Source of the DNA: IMCC26256 sp046081705
GTDB taxonomy: Bacteria; Actinomycetota; Acidimicrobiia; IMCC26256
Direction of reading: 5' to 3'
NCBI GenBank assembly: GCA_046081705.1
Contig: JBJTWK010000116.1
Span: forward strand, 1 to 28,725
Length of the DNA: 28,725 nucleotides
The notes beneath the pieces are model-generated. The model had not been told where the DNA came from. It did no database searches and saw nothing but the letters and a program-made list of their open reading frames with translations. Of the stretch, positions 1-8,197 are shown piece by piece. Made by a program: the position numbers and the translations under genes. Within the stretch, counting starts at the first letter, position 1. Each line of letters starts with the position of its first letter.

Positions 1-1
1 C

Positions 2-946
2 TTCACCCTGAAGTTCCTCCGGCTCGTCCTGGTGGTCATCGTCGTCACCTTCATCACCTTCATGCTGACGAAGCTGCAGCCCGGTGATCCCGTCTCGAAG
101 ATCATCCCGTTCGGCACCGAGCAGCAGAAGGCCGAACTGCGAGCCGACCTCGGCCTCGACCAGTCCACCGCCCAGCAGTACGTGAAGTGGCTGGGCAACT
201 TCCTGCAGGGAGACTTCGGCCAGTACTACGACTCGAAGCAGTCGGTGAACACGGTGCTGAAGCAGTCGCTGCCGGTATCCCTCGAGCTCATGGTCTACGC
301 CCAGATCTGGGCGCTGCTCATCGCCATCCCCCTCGGGGTGACGACGGCGTACCGCAAGGGCACCCGGTACGACCGAGGCGCCAATGCGACCATGTTCGCC
401 CTCCTCGCGCTCCCCAACTTCGTCGTCGCCCTCCTGCTCGCGATCTACGTGGGCGCGAAGTGGCAGCTGCTCCCGACGCAGTCGAACGTCATCCCGTTCC
501 CGCTCAACCCGGCGGAGAACTGGCGGTACATGCTCATGCCGGTCATGGCGCTCACCGTCGGCCAGATCGCGGTGTACATGCGCCTCCTGCGCTCGGACAT
601 GATCGCGACACTGCAGGAGGACTTCATCACCACGGCCAAGGCCAAGGGCATCTCGACCCGCCGGGTGCTGTGGCGCCACGCCCTGCGTCCCTCGAGCCTC
701 ACGCTCCTCACGGTGGCCGGCCTCAACGTCGGAGCCCTCATCGGTGGCGCCCTCGTGGTCGAGAACGTCTTCGGCGTGCCCGGCCTCGGCAGGCGCATCA
801 CCGAGGCGATCCTCGCCAAGCAGTACCCCGCCTTGCAGTCCTACGTGGCGATCGTGGCGATCCTCTACGTGGTCATCAACTTCGTGATCGACATCCTCTA
901 CTCCGTCCTCGACCCCCGGATCCGGAATGCCCGAGCAGTCGCCTGA
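2..946 (+). CDS. Peptide ABC importer permease (OppB/DppB family), 5' partial
   Basis: This is an inner-membrane permease of an oligopeptide/dipeptide/nickel-type ABC importer. The reading frame is open to the window edge, so the true start lies upstream; a GTG at 32 falls inside the first membrane helix and is not a convincing start. The N-terminal helix is followed by the family's typical extracytoplasmic stretch (GDP, then LGLD) and then by several hydrophobic helices. The cytoplasmic EAA coupling loop is visible as EDFITTAKAKG near the middle of the last third. The C-terminal half contains VENVFGVPGLGR, a typical OppB/DppB sequence. The stop codon overlaps the start of the second permease by 20 nt, so this is the first visible gene of a four-gene operon. 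The substrate-binding lipoprotein is not in the window and would be expected upstream. The transported substrate cannot be told from the permease. Confidence 0.93.
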   Translation, partial: FTLKFLRLVLVVIVVTFITFMLTKLQPGDPVSKIIPFGTEQQKAELRADLGLDQSTAQQYVKWLGNFLQGDFGQYYDSKQSVNTVLKQSLPVSLELMVYAQIWALLIAIPLGVTTAYRKGTRYDRGANATMFALLALPNFVVALLLAIYVGAKWQLLPTQSNVIPFPLNPAENWRYMLMPVMALTVGQIAVYMRLLRSDMIATLQEDFITTAKAKGISTRRVLWRHALRPSSLTLLTVAGLNVGALIGGALVVENVFGVPGLGRRITEAILAKQYPALQSYVAIVAILYVVINFVIDILYSVLDPRIRNARAVA

Positions 947-1907
947 CACGGTCGGTCCCGACCAGCTCCCCGATCACGGGGAGGAACTCATCCAGACGCT
1001 CGTCGGCGACGAGCGCGCGCACGACGTCCCGGCCGACACGGCGACGCAGCACTTCGCCGCGGTCCAGGCCGGGTCGGTCAAGGTCAAGCAGCACGGCCTG
1101 ACCGTCGGCGCGTGGCTCGCGATCGGGTGGATGACGGTCCTGTTCCTCGCCGCCGCCCTCGCGCCGTTCCTGCCGATCCCCGACCCGATCAACGACGCCG
1201 ACCCGGCCAAGGCCGCGCAGGGCCCGACCTGGTCCCACATCTTCGGGCTCGACGGCAACGGCCGTGACGTGTTCTCCCGGGTGATCTGGGGCGCCCGCAA
1301 CAGCCTCTTCATCGCAATCGTCGCCGTGCTCGCCGGGTTCCTCATCGGCGGGATCCTCGGGCTCGTCGCCGGCTACTTCAAGGGTCGGATCGGCGGCGCG
1401 CTCGGGGCGCTCACCGACATCCTCCTCGCCTTCCCGCAGCTCGTGCTCGCCCTGGCGGTCGTGTCGTTCCTCGGCCGGACGGTCTTCAACGTCACCCTCG
1501 CCCTCGGGATCGTGTCGATCCCGATCCTCTCGCGCATCACCCGGGCGTCCACCCTCACGTGGTCCGAGCGCGAGTTCGTGACGGCCGCGCGTGCCCAGGG
1601 CGCCGGACACGTCCGCACGATGTGGCGCGAGGTGCTGCCCAACGTCCTCCCGGCCATGCTCTCGATCGCCCTCCTCGGCATCGCCGTGGCGATCGTGGCC
1701 GAGGCGAGCCTCTCGCTGGTGGGGGCCGGCGTGAAGCCCGACGTCACCACCTGGGGGAACGTGATCTTCTCGGGTCAGTCGTTCCTGCGAGAGGCACCGA
1801 CGATGGTGCTGCTCCCGTCGCTCGTGATCTTCCTCACGGTGTTCTCACTCAACTACCTGGGCGACGTCGTGCGGGCCCGGTTCGACGTCCGGGAGGCCGC
1901 GCTGTGA
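927..1907 (+). CDS. Peptide ABC importer permease (OppC/DppC family)
   Basis: This is the second membrane subunit (326 aa) of the same importer. It has a hydrophilic N-terminal region of about 60 residues, then a first helix (AWLAIGWMTVLFLAA). The OppC hallmark follows as LDGNGRDVFSRVIWGARNSL. There are further helices and an EAA loop (EREFVTAARAQG). The ATG at 927 lies 20 nt inside the upstream permease gene, which indicates tight translational coupling. The ATPase gene begins with a GTG that overlaps this stop codon (GTGA). The N-terminal cytoplasmic extension is longer than in the shortest OppC proteins, but this is common in actinobacteria. Family assignment is firm; substrate is unknown. 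Confidence 0.95.
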   Translation: MPEQSPDTVGPDQLPDHGEELIQTLVGDERAHDVPADTATQHFAAVQAGSVKVKQHGLTVGAWLAIGWMTVLFLAAALAPFLPIPDPINDADPAKAAQGPTWSHIFGLDGNGRDVFSRVIWGARNSLFIAIVAVLAGFLIGGILGLVAGYFKGRIGGALGALTDILLAFPQLVLALAVVSFLGRTVFNVTLALGIVSIPILSRITRASTLTWSEREFVTAARAQGAGHVRTMWREVLPNVLPAMLSIALLGIAVAIVAEASLSLVGAGVKPDVTTWGNVIFSGQSFLREAPTMVLLPSLVIFLTVFSLNYLGDVVRARFDVREAAL

Positions 1908-2920
1908 CCCCGCAGCCCGATCCGGAGGCGCCGCTCCTCGTCGTCGAGGATCTCCGCACCCACTTCGACACCGATCGAGGTCTCGTGCGCGCGGTCGACG
2001 GGGTGAGCTTCACGCTCGAGCGCGGCCGCACCCTCGGCGTCGTCGGCGAGTCCGGCTCCGGCAAGACGGTGCTGTCCCGGTCGATCATGGGTCTCCTGCC
2101 CAAGAGCGGGGTCCAGCGCTCGGGATCGGTGCGCTTCGAGGGCGTCGAACTCCTCAATGCCGACGCGAAGTTCATGGCCGACTACTGGGGCGACCAGATG
2201 GCCATGGTGTTCCAGGACCCCATGACCTCGCTCAACCCGGTCATGCGCATCGGCAACCAGATCACCGAGATGCTGCGACGGCACCTCGACATCTCCAAGG
2301 ACTACGCACGGGAGACCGCGCTGGCCCTGCTCACCTCGGTCGGCATCCCCGAGCCCGAGCGACGCCTCAAGCAGTACCCGCACGAGATGTCGGGCGGTAT
2401 GCGCCAACGCGTGATGATCGCCATCGCAATCGCCTGCGGTCCGAAGCTCCTCTTCGCCGACGAGCCGACCACCGCGCTCGACGTCACCGTGCAGGCCCAG
2501 ATCCTGGACCTGCTCCAGGCCCAGCAGCGCGAGCGGTACATGGCGATGATCCTCGTCACCCACGATCTCGGGGTGGTCGCCGGTCGGGCCGATGACATCG
2601 CCGTGATGTACGCCGGCCGCATCGTCGAGAAGGCGCCGACCGGCGTCCTCTTCTCAGCCATGCGCCACCCCTACACCGAGGCCCTGCTCGCCTCGATCCC
2701 GAAGATCGCCGATCCGTCGCACACCCGTCTCCGGACCATCGGCGGTCGGCCGCCGAACCTCATCTCGCCGCCGGCCGGGTGCAAGTTCAGCCCGCGGTGC
2801 GCGTACGCGCAGGACCGCTGCCTCACCGAGGACCCGCCGCTCACCGAGCCCGACGAGCACGGCCACCAGTACCGCTGCTGGTTCCCGGTCGAGATCACGA
2901 AGAAGCCGGCGGTGGCCTGA
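1904..2920 (+). CDS. Peptide ABC importer ATP-binding subunit 1 (OppD/DppD family)
   Basis: This is a cytoplasmic ATPase (338 aa) that powers the importer. Visible motifs are Walker A GESGSGKT (about 48-55), the Q-loop in VFQDPMTSLNP (Q104), the signature SGGMRQR (163-169), Walker B LLFADE (182-187) and the H-loop VTHD (H220). The C-terminal oligopeptide-transporter domain carries closely spaced cysteines (CKFSPRCAYAQDRC and a later CWF). In this family such cysteines can hold an iron-sulfur cluster. I chose the GTG at 1904 because it overlaps the upstream stop as GTGA and the protein then starts just before the conserved LLVVEDL strand. A longer open frame upstream is only the antisense-free shadow of the permease gene. 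Confidence 0.95.
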   Translation: MTPQPDPEAPLLVVEDLRTHFDTDRGLVRAVDGVSFTLERGRTLGVVGESGSGKTVLSRSIMGLLPKSGVQRSGSVRFEGVELLNADAKFMADYWGDQMAMVFQDPMTSLNPVMRIGNQITEMLRRHLDISKDYARETALALLTSVGIPEPERRLKQYPHEMSGGMRQRVMIAIAIACGPKLLFADEPTTALDVTVQAQILDLLQAQQRERYMAMILVTHDLGVVAGRADDIAVMYAGRIVEKAPTGVLFSAMRHPYTEALLASIPKIADPSHTRLRTIGGRPPNLISPPAGCKFSPRCAYAQDRCLTEDPPLTEPDEHGHQYRCWFPVEITKKPAVA

Positions 2921-3942
2921 TGGCCGGCACGGGCAAGGCCCACCTCTCCGCCGACGGCGCGCTGCTGCGGGTCGAGGACCTCTTCGTCGAGTTCCCCGTC
3001 GGCCGCACCGGCCTCAAGGTCAGCGCTGTCGCCGGGATCAGCATCGATGTGCGCGAGGGCGAGACCCTCGGCCTCGTCGGCGAGTCGGGCTGCGGCAAGT
3101 CGACGCTCGGCAAGGCGATCATGCAGATCAACCGGGCGACCTCGGGTTCGGTCCACTTCGGCGGCACCGACCTGACGCGGCTCAAGGGCGAGGAGCTCCG
3201 GCGCACCCGCCCCCGGCTCCAGATGATCTTCCAGGACCCGATCTCCTCGCTCAACCCCCGCCGGCGCGTCGCCAAGATCGTGCGCGAGGGCCTCGACATC
3301 TGGAAGGTCGGGGACGAGGAGAGCCGCGACGCCAAGGTGCGTGAGGTGCTCGAGATCGTGGGCATCGACCCGGAGGCCGCCGGGCCCCGCCGGCCGCACG
3401 AGTTCTCTGGCGGTCAATGCCAGCGCATCTCGATCGCCCGCGCCGTGGCGACCGAGCCCGCGGTCATCATCTGCGACGAACCGGTCTCGGCCCTCGACGT
3501 GTCCGTGCAGGCGTCGATCCTCAACCTGCTCGAGGACATGAAGGCCCGCTACGGCCTCACGCTCGTGTTCATCGCCCACGACCTCGCCGTGGTCAAGAAC
3601 ATCTCCGACCGCGTCGCGGTCATGTACCTCGGCAAGCTCTGCGAGGTGGCCGCCCCGGACGAGCTCTACGCCACGCCGACCCACCCGTACACGGCCGCCC
3701 TCCTCAGCGCGATCCCGGTCCCGGACCCGACGGTCGACCCCGCCACCCGCGGCGGCGTCGGCGGCGAGATCCCCTCCCCGCTCGCCCCGCCCTCCGGCTG
3801 CCGGTTCCGCACGCGCTGCCCGTTCGCCACCGACGAGTGCGCGAGCACCGAGCCCGAGATGCGCGAGATCCGTCCGGGCCACTTCGTGGCCTGCCACCAC
3901 CCCCTCGAGCCGGGTCAGTCGCTCCCCGCCGTCGCCGACTGA
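2920..3942 (+). CDS. Peptide ABC importer ATP-binding subunit 2 (OppF/DppF family)
   Basis: This is the second ATPase (340 aa), expected to pair with the first as a heterodimer. Walker A is GESGCGKS (54-61), the Q-loop is IFQDPISSLNP (Q105), Walker B is VIICDE (182-187) and the H-loop is IAHD (H220). The signature motif reads SGGQCQR (163-169), with Cys at residue 167 where most relatives have Arg. The C-terminal domain again has clustered cysteines (CRFRTRCPFATDEC, then CHHP). The ATG at 2920 shares one base with the preceding stop (TGATG), so translation is coupled. This is the last gene of the operon; the next gene is on the other strand. No clear stem-loop terminator was seen directly after it. 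Confidence 0.95.
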   Translation: MAGTGKAHLSADGALLRVEDLFVEFPVGRTGLKVSAVAGISIDVREGETLGLVGESGCGKSTLGKAIMQINRATSGSVHFGGTDLTRLKGEELRRTRPRLQMIFQDPISSLNPRRRVAKIVREGLDIWKVGDEESRDAKVREVLEIVGIDPEAAGPRRPHEFSGGQCQRISIARAVATEPAVIICDEPVSALDVSVQASILNLLEDMKARYGLTLVFIAHDLAVVKNISDRVAVMYLGKLCEVAAPDELYATPTHPYTAALLSAIPVPDPTVDPATRGGVGGEIPSPLAPPSGCRFRTRCPFATDECASTEPEMREIRPGHFVACHHPLEPGQSLPAVAD

Positions 3943-4000
3943 TGCGCAGCACACCCCGGGGCGGAACGAGCGGGGCCCGCAGCCACACGACCACACCGGC

Positions 4001-4165
4001 GCCGCTCGGTCCCGCGCCCGGATCCACCCCAGGGCGAGACAAGCGGCACCGCGTCGCTACGTCGCCCTCGCAGCCGCTCGGTCCATCACACCGGATCCAC
4101 CCCGTGGACGGACCAGTGGCACCGCGTCACTAGGTCGCCCTCGCAGCCGCTCGGTCCATCACACG
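4001..4165. repeat. 73-bp tandem direct repeat copying the 3' end of the adjacent SDR gene
   Basis: Two adjacent copies with a 73-nt period are visible: 4020-4092 and 4093-4165. They share GGATCCACCCC at the start. After a diverged block of about 11 nt they share GGCACCGCGTC and then a nearly unbroken run through GTCGCCCTCGCAGCCGCTCG and GTCCATCACAC. A degenerate third piece (GCCGCTCGGTCC, 4001-4012) sits at nearly the same distance upstream of GGATCC. Copy 2 includes the last codons and TAG stop of the minus-strand SDR gene; copy 1 repeats that tail outside the gene, with its own TAG. Copy 1 also has AGGGCGA and TCGCCCT as inverted arms. Confidence 0.85.
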
Positions 4166-4930
4166 GTCGAGCAGGGGGCGCAGGAGGCCGGCGACGCGGG
4201 CGAGGAGGGCCGACTGGACGTCGGTCGTGATCACGACCCTCGAGCGCTCGATGCCGTCCACGATCGAGGCGGCCACCTCGTCGGCCGTGCGCAGCGTGAT
4301 GCCGGCCGAGATCGCAGCGGTCTCCGGCGGCTTCAGCCGGTTCTCCGCCTCGAACCCGGGCGTGTCGGTGTCCGGGGGGTACGCGCACAGCACGTGCACC
4401 CCGTGGGGCCGCATCTCCGCCCGCAGCGCGTCGAGCAGACCCCGCACCGCGAACTTGGTCGCACCGTAGGCCGTGTAGCCGAACACCCCGATGAGGCCGG
4501 CGTCCGACGAGACGCCCACGACGGTGCCGCGCCGTCGTTCCACCATGGAGGGCAGCACCGCACGGATCGCGTGGAGCGTCCCGAAGTAGTCGAGCTCCAT
4601 CTGGTCGCGGAACACCGACTCGTCGAGTTCGAGGAAGTACCCCGGGTGGGCCGCGCCCGCGCTCGTGACGAGCACGTCGCACGGCCCCCGTTCGGCGACC
4701 AGGCCGTCGATCGCCGCACGCAGGGCCCGGGCGTCGGTGACGTCGGCCGATGCGGTGGCCGCACCCGGCACCCGGGCGGCGGCGGCCGCCAGGCGCTCAG
4801 GGTCGCGGGCGATGAGCGACACCCGGGCGCCCCGGTCCGCGAGACGCTCGGCCACCGCCAACCCGATCCCGGCGGAACCGCCGGTCACGATCGCGTGGGC
4901 GCCCGAGAGGTCGACGCGGGATCGCCTCAC
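4130..4930 (-). CDS. Short-chain dehydrogenase resembling 3-ketodihydrosphingosine reductase
   Basis: This is a 266-aa classical SDR, an NADP(H)-dependent oxidoreductase. The nucleotide-binding motif is TGGSAGIG (about 16-23), the NNAG position reads TSAG (89-92), and the catalytic residues are Ser141/142, Tyr155 and Lys159 in YGATK. The segment YPPDTDTPGFEAEN followed by KPPET (about 184-204) is characteristic of KDSR/Tsc10-type enzymes. Those reduce 3-ketodihydrosphingosine in sphingoid-base synthesis. I chose the GTG at 4930 because it overlaps the fumC stop as GTGA and puts the first strand at residue 12; a much longer frame runs through fumC antiphase and is not real. Whether the substrate is a sphingoid base or another long-chain 3-keto compound cannot be decided from sequence. 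The 3' end is part of a tandem duplication. Confidence 0.9.
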   Translation of the reverse strand: MRRSRVDLSGAHAIVTGGSAGIGLAVAERLADRGARVSLIARDPERLAAAAARVPGAATASADVTDARALRAAIDGLVAERGPCDVLVTSAGAAHPGYFLELDESVFRDQMELDYFGTLHAIRAVLPSMVERRRGTVVGVSSDAGLIGVFGYTAYGATKFAVRGLLDALRAEMRPHGVHVLCAYPPDTDTPGFEAENRLKPPETAAISAGITLRTADEVAASIVDGIERSRVVITTDVQSALLARVAGLLRPLLDRVMDRAAARAT

Positions 4931-6330
4931 TTCGGGCCGATCATCTCCTCGGGCCGCAGGTACCGATCGAACTCCTCGGGCGTGAGCAGCCCGAGCGCGA
5001 CCGCGGCCTCCTTGAGGTTCGTGCCCTCGTGGTGCGCCTTCTTGGCGATCTTGGCCGCGTTGTCGTACCCGATGACCGGGTTGAGTGCGGTGACGAGCAT
5101 GAGCGACTCGGCGACGTACCGATCGATCTGCTCGCGGTTCGGGACGATGCCGACGACGCAGAACTCCCGGAAGCCCGCGCACGCGTCGGTGAGCAGGTCG
5201 ACCGAGTGCAGGAAGTTGAAGATCATGACGGGCTTGAACACGTTGAGTTCGAAGTTGCCCATCGAGCCGGCCGTGCTCACGGCGACGTCGTTGGCGAGGA
5301 CCTGCACGCACACCATCGTCATGGCCTCGGACTGGGTGGGGTTGACCTTGCCCGGCATGATCGAGGAACCCGGCTCGTTCTCGGGGAGCATGAGCTCGCC
5401 GATCCCGGCCCGGGGACCCGAACCCAGCCACCGGACGTCGTTGGCGATCTTCATGAGCGACACGGCGAGGGTCTTGATCGCACCGTGGGCGAACACGAGA
5501 TCGTCGTGGGCGGCCAGGGCGGCGAACTTGTTCGCGGCCGAGGTGAAGGGCAGCCCCGTGAGCCGGGCGATCTCGGCCGCGGCCCGGTCCGCGAACTCCG
5601 GGTGGGTGTTGATGCCCGTGCCCACTGCGGTGCCGCCGATGGCGAGCGACAGGAGCCCGGGCAGGACCGCGTCGATGCGCTCGAGATCGGCGTCGAGCTG
5701 GGCGACGTAGCCGCTGAACTCCTGCCCGAGGGTCATGGGCACGGCGTCCTGGAGATGGGTGCGCCCGATCTTGACGATGTCGGCGAACTCGGCCGACTTC
5801 GCGGCCAGCGCGTCACGCAGCGCCCGGACCGACGGGATCAGGCGCGCCTGCACCTCCTGGTACGCGGCGATGTTCATCGCGGTCGGGAAGGTGTCGTTCG
5901 ACGACTGGGACATGTTGACGTCGTCGTTCGGGTGCACCGGCGCCTTCGATCCGAGCACACCGCCCGCCATCTCGATCGCGCGGTTCGAGATCACCTCGTT
6001 GACATTCATGTTCGTCTGGGTGCCCGAGCCGGTCTGCCACACGTACAGCGGGAAGTGGTCGTCGAGGGAACCCGCGATCACCTCGTCGGCCGCCGCAGTG
6101 ATGAGGTCGGCCTTCTCGGGTGTCATCTTCCCGAGGTCGCGGTTCACCGTCGCCGCGGCGCGCTTGAGCACCGCCATGGACCGGATCACCGCCCTCGGCA
6201 TGTGGTCGTCGGCGATCGAGAAGTGGTGGAGCGAGCGCTCGGTCTGGGCTCCCCAGTACCGGTCGGACGCCACCTCGATGGGACCCATGGAGTCCGTCTC
6301 GGTGCGGGTCGGCGTCTGGTGCTCGGCCAT
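4927..6330 (-). CDS. fumC: Fumarate hydratase, class II
   Basis: This is a cytoplasmic TCA-cycle enzyme (467 aa, the usual class II length) that interconverts fumarate and L-malate; active as a homotetramer in known members. Conserved regions are TGSGTQTNMNVNEV (about 100-113), HPNDDVNMSQSSND (133-146), GRTHLQDAVP (189-198) and the fumarate-lyase signature GSSIMPGKVN (321-330), which carries the catalytic serine loop. The ATG at 6330 is preceded by GGGAGG at suitable spacing, and the N-terminus MAEHQ leads into the family start (RTETDSMGPIEV). The downstream SDR begins within the fumC stop, so the two are co-translated. A possible -10 (TACCAT, 6432-6427) lies about 100 nt upstream. Confidence 0.97.
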   Translation of the reverse strand: MAEHQTPTRTETDSMGPIEVASDRYWGAQTERSLHHFSIADDHMPRAVIRSMAVLKRAAATVNRDLGKMTPEKADLITAAADEVIAGSLDDHFPLYVWQTGSGTQTNMNVNEVISNRAIEMAGGVLGSKAPVHPNDDVNMSQSSNDTFPTAMNIAAYQEVQARLIPSVRALRDALAAKSAEFADIVKIGRTHLQDAVPMTLGQEFSGYVAQLDADLERIDAVLPGLLSLAIGGTAVGTGINTHPEFADRAAAEIARLTGLPFTSAANKFAALAAHDDLVFAHGAIKTLAVSLMKIANDVRWLGSGPRAGIGELMLPENEPGSSIMPGKVNPTQSEAMTMVCVQVLANDVAVSTAGSMGNFELNVFKPVMIFNFLHSVDLLTDACAGFREFCVVGIVPNREQIDRYVAESLMLVTALNPVIGYDNAAKIAKKAHHEGTNLKEAAVALGLLTPEEFDRYLRPEEMIGPK

Positions 6331-6426
6331 GGGAACCTCCCGGCGACGCCCGGCGGCGTCGCGCTCGTGTGTCGTGGGCGCTCCGGCCGCTCGGCCGGGC
6401 GGGCCCGGTGGTCGGCGGGCGCGGCG

Positions 6427-6432
6427 ATGGTA
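6427..6432 (-). promoter_or_regulatory. Possible -10 element of fumC
   Basis: TACCAT on the minus strand, about 97 nt before the fumC ATG. It matches the TANNNT consensus, but no clear -35 was seen, and the leader between them is GC-rich. It lies about 40 nt from the oppositely oriented -10 of the DUF885 gene, so the two promoters would be divergent and close. Confidence 0.3.
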
Positions 6433-6468
6433 CCGACCGTCACCCGACCGCCGGGTACCCGAGGGCCC

Positions 6469-6474
6469 TAGGAT
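6469..6474 (+). promoter_or_regulatory. Probable -10 element of the DUF885 gene
   Basis: TAGGAT on the plus strand. It fits the TANNNT -10 form seen before several genes here. Transcription would begin near 6481, which rules out the ATG at 6473 as a start and leaves GTG 6506 or GTG 6521. Confidence 0.45.
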
Positions 6475-6505
6475 GCGGCCCTCACCGGAGCGGGAACGGG
6501 GGCAG

Positions 6506-8188
6506 GTGGGCGGGACGCGGGTGCACGAGATCGCCGACGGGTACGTGGCCGCCTTCGCCGCCCTCGACCCGACCACGGCGACCGCCGTCGGCATCGACGA
6601 CCACGGCACCCGCCTCACCGACCACTCCCCCGAGGCCGTCGAGGCCCGCGACGATCTCGCCCGCGCGACCCGGCGGGACCTCGCCGCCGCAGTGCCCACC
6701 GATGAACGGGACCGGGTCGCCGCCGAGTACCTCGACGAGCGGCTGCGCACCGGGCTGGTCCTCTCGGAACTCGGCGAGTCGTACCGAGCGCTCAACGTGC
6801 TCGGAGGTCCCCTGCAGGACACGCGCCAGGTGTTCGACCTCATGGACCGCGACACGATCGAGGACTGGGAGCGCATCGCAGCCCGTATGGCCGGCGTGCC
6901 CGCATCGATCGAGTCGGCGCTGCGGACGCTCGACGTCGGCATGGCCCGCGGACTCGTGGCCGCCCGCCGACAGGCGCTCGGCGTGCGTGCGCAACTCGCC
7001 GCGTGGGCCGGGGTCGGGGGCGCGACCCCGTTCTTCCTCGCCTACGTCGCACCGATCCTCGGCGACGACACCGCGCCGCCGGCGCTGCGCAGCCGCCTCG
7101 AGCGCACCGCGGAGGCCGCGACCGACGCGCTGGCCCGAGCGGTGACCCACCTCGACGGGACCTACATCCCGGCGGCGAGCGACGCCGACGGCGTGGGTGC
7201 GGAGCGGTACGCCGCGTGGGCCCAGTACTTCAACGGCACCGAACTCGATCTCATCGGGACCTACGAGTGGGGCTGGCACGAACTGCGACGCATCGAGGCC
7301 GAGATGGCGGCGGCCTGCACGCGCATCCTCCCGGGCGCCTCGATCGACGCCACGATGGACCACCTCGACCGGTCACCCGAGTTCGTGATCGAGGGCGAGG
7401 AGGCCTTCCGGGACTGGCTCCAGGCGCTCCTCGACCGATCCGTCGCCGACCTCGACGGCACGCACTTCGACATCCCGGCGCCGGTGCGCCGGGTCGAGGC
7501 GATGCTGTCGCCGCCCGGGGGCGGCGCGTCGATGTACTACACGCCACCGTCCGAGGACTTCGGCCGACCCGGACGCACCTGGTACCCGACCCAGGGGCTG
7601 ACGCGCTTCCCCACCTGGGGCGAGGTGTCGACCTGCTACCACGAGGGGGTCCCCGGCCACCACCTGCAGTGCGGGCTGCTCACCCACCTCGGCGACGCGC
7701 TCACCCGGTTCCAGCGCACCATCGGGTGGAACTCCGGACACGGCGAGGGGTGGGCGCTCTACGCCGAGCGCCTCATGGGCGAGCTCGGCTACCTCGACGA
7801 ACCGGCCCACGAACTCGGGATGCTGCGGGCCCACGCCCTGCGCGCGGTGCGCGTCATCATCGACATCGGCATGCACCTGCGGCTCCGGGTCCCGGACGAC
7901 GAGCCCGGCATCGGTGGCGCCACGTGGACCCCGGAGCTCGGCCTGCGGTTCGCGTACGACCGGGCCCGCCTGCCGGACCACATGGTGGAGTTCGAGGTCG
8001 ACCGCTACCTCGGGCTGCCCGGACAGGCGATCTCCTACAAGGTCGGCGAGCGGGTGTGGCTCGAGGCCCGCGCCGAGGCGCGGCGTCGCCACGGCGCCGC
8101 CTTCGACCTGCGCGCGTGGCACGCGTTCGCCCTCGACCTCGGCCCGCTCGGCCTCGATCTCCTCGCCGCCGAGTTGGGTCGCTTCTGA
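6506..8188 (+). CDS. DUF885 family protein, predicted zinc metallopeptidase
   Basis: This is a 560-aa protein of the DUF885 family. The hallmark YHEGVPGHHLQ (about 378-388) is a variant zinc-peptidase motif, and GHGEGWALYAE (411-421) supplies the probable third ligand Glu414. The rest is mostly helical, as expected for gluzincin-like carboxypeptidase folds. No signal peptide is visible, so it is probably cytoplasmic. The start is uncertain: GTG 6506 is preceded by GGGGG, GTG 6521 by GGCGGG, and both lie downstream of the TAGGAT -10; the ATG at 6473 overlaps that -10 and is unlikely. The gene ends only 9 nt from the convergent pepF stop, so two peptidase genes lie tail to tail. Substrate is unknown. 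Confidence 0.88.
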   Translation: MGGTRVHEIADGYVAAFAALDPTTATAVGIDDHGTRLTDHSPEAVEARDDLARATRRDLAAAVPTDERDRVAAEYLDERLRTGLVLSELGESYRALNVLGGPLQDTRQVFDLMDRDTIEDWERIAARMAGVPASIESALRTLDVGMARGLVAARRQALGVRAQLAAWAGVGGATPFFLAYVAPILGDDTAPPALRSRLERTAEAATDALARAVTHLDGTYIPAASDADGVGAERYAAWAQYFNGTELDLIGTYEWGWHELRRIEAEMAAACTRILPGASIDATMDHLDRSPEFVIEGEEAFRDWLQALLDRSVADLDGTHFDIPAPVRRVEAMLSPPGGGASMYYTPPSEDFGRPGRTWYPTQGLTRFPTWGEVSTCYHEGVPGHHLQCGLLTHLGDALTRFQRTIGWNSGHGEGWALYAERLMGELGYLDEPAHELGMLRAHALRAVRVIIDIGMHLRLRVPDDEPGIGGATWTPELGLRFAYDRARLPDHMVEFEVDRYLGLPGQAISYKVGERVWLEARAEARRRHGAAFDLRAWHAFALDLGPLGLDLLAAELGRF

Positions 8189-8197
8189 GCCGACCGG

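Noticed and set aside
4931..5431. The KDSR-like frame extended upstream through fumC as one long fusion protein
   Set aside because: The extension is a proline/arginine-rich shadow of fumC, and a GTG with a GTGA overlap gives the natural start.
6473..6505. ATG at 6473 as the start of the DUF885 protein
   Set aside because: The ATG overlaps the probable TAGGAT -10, and the added residues are not family-like; GTG 6506 or 6521 is preferred.
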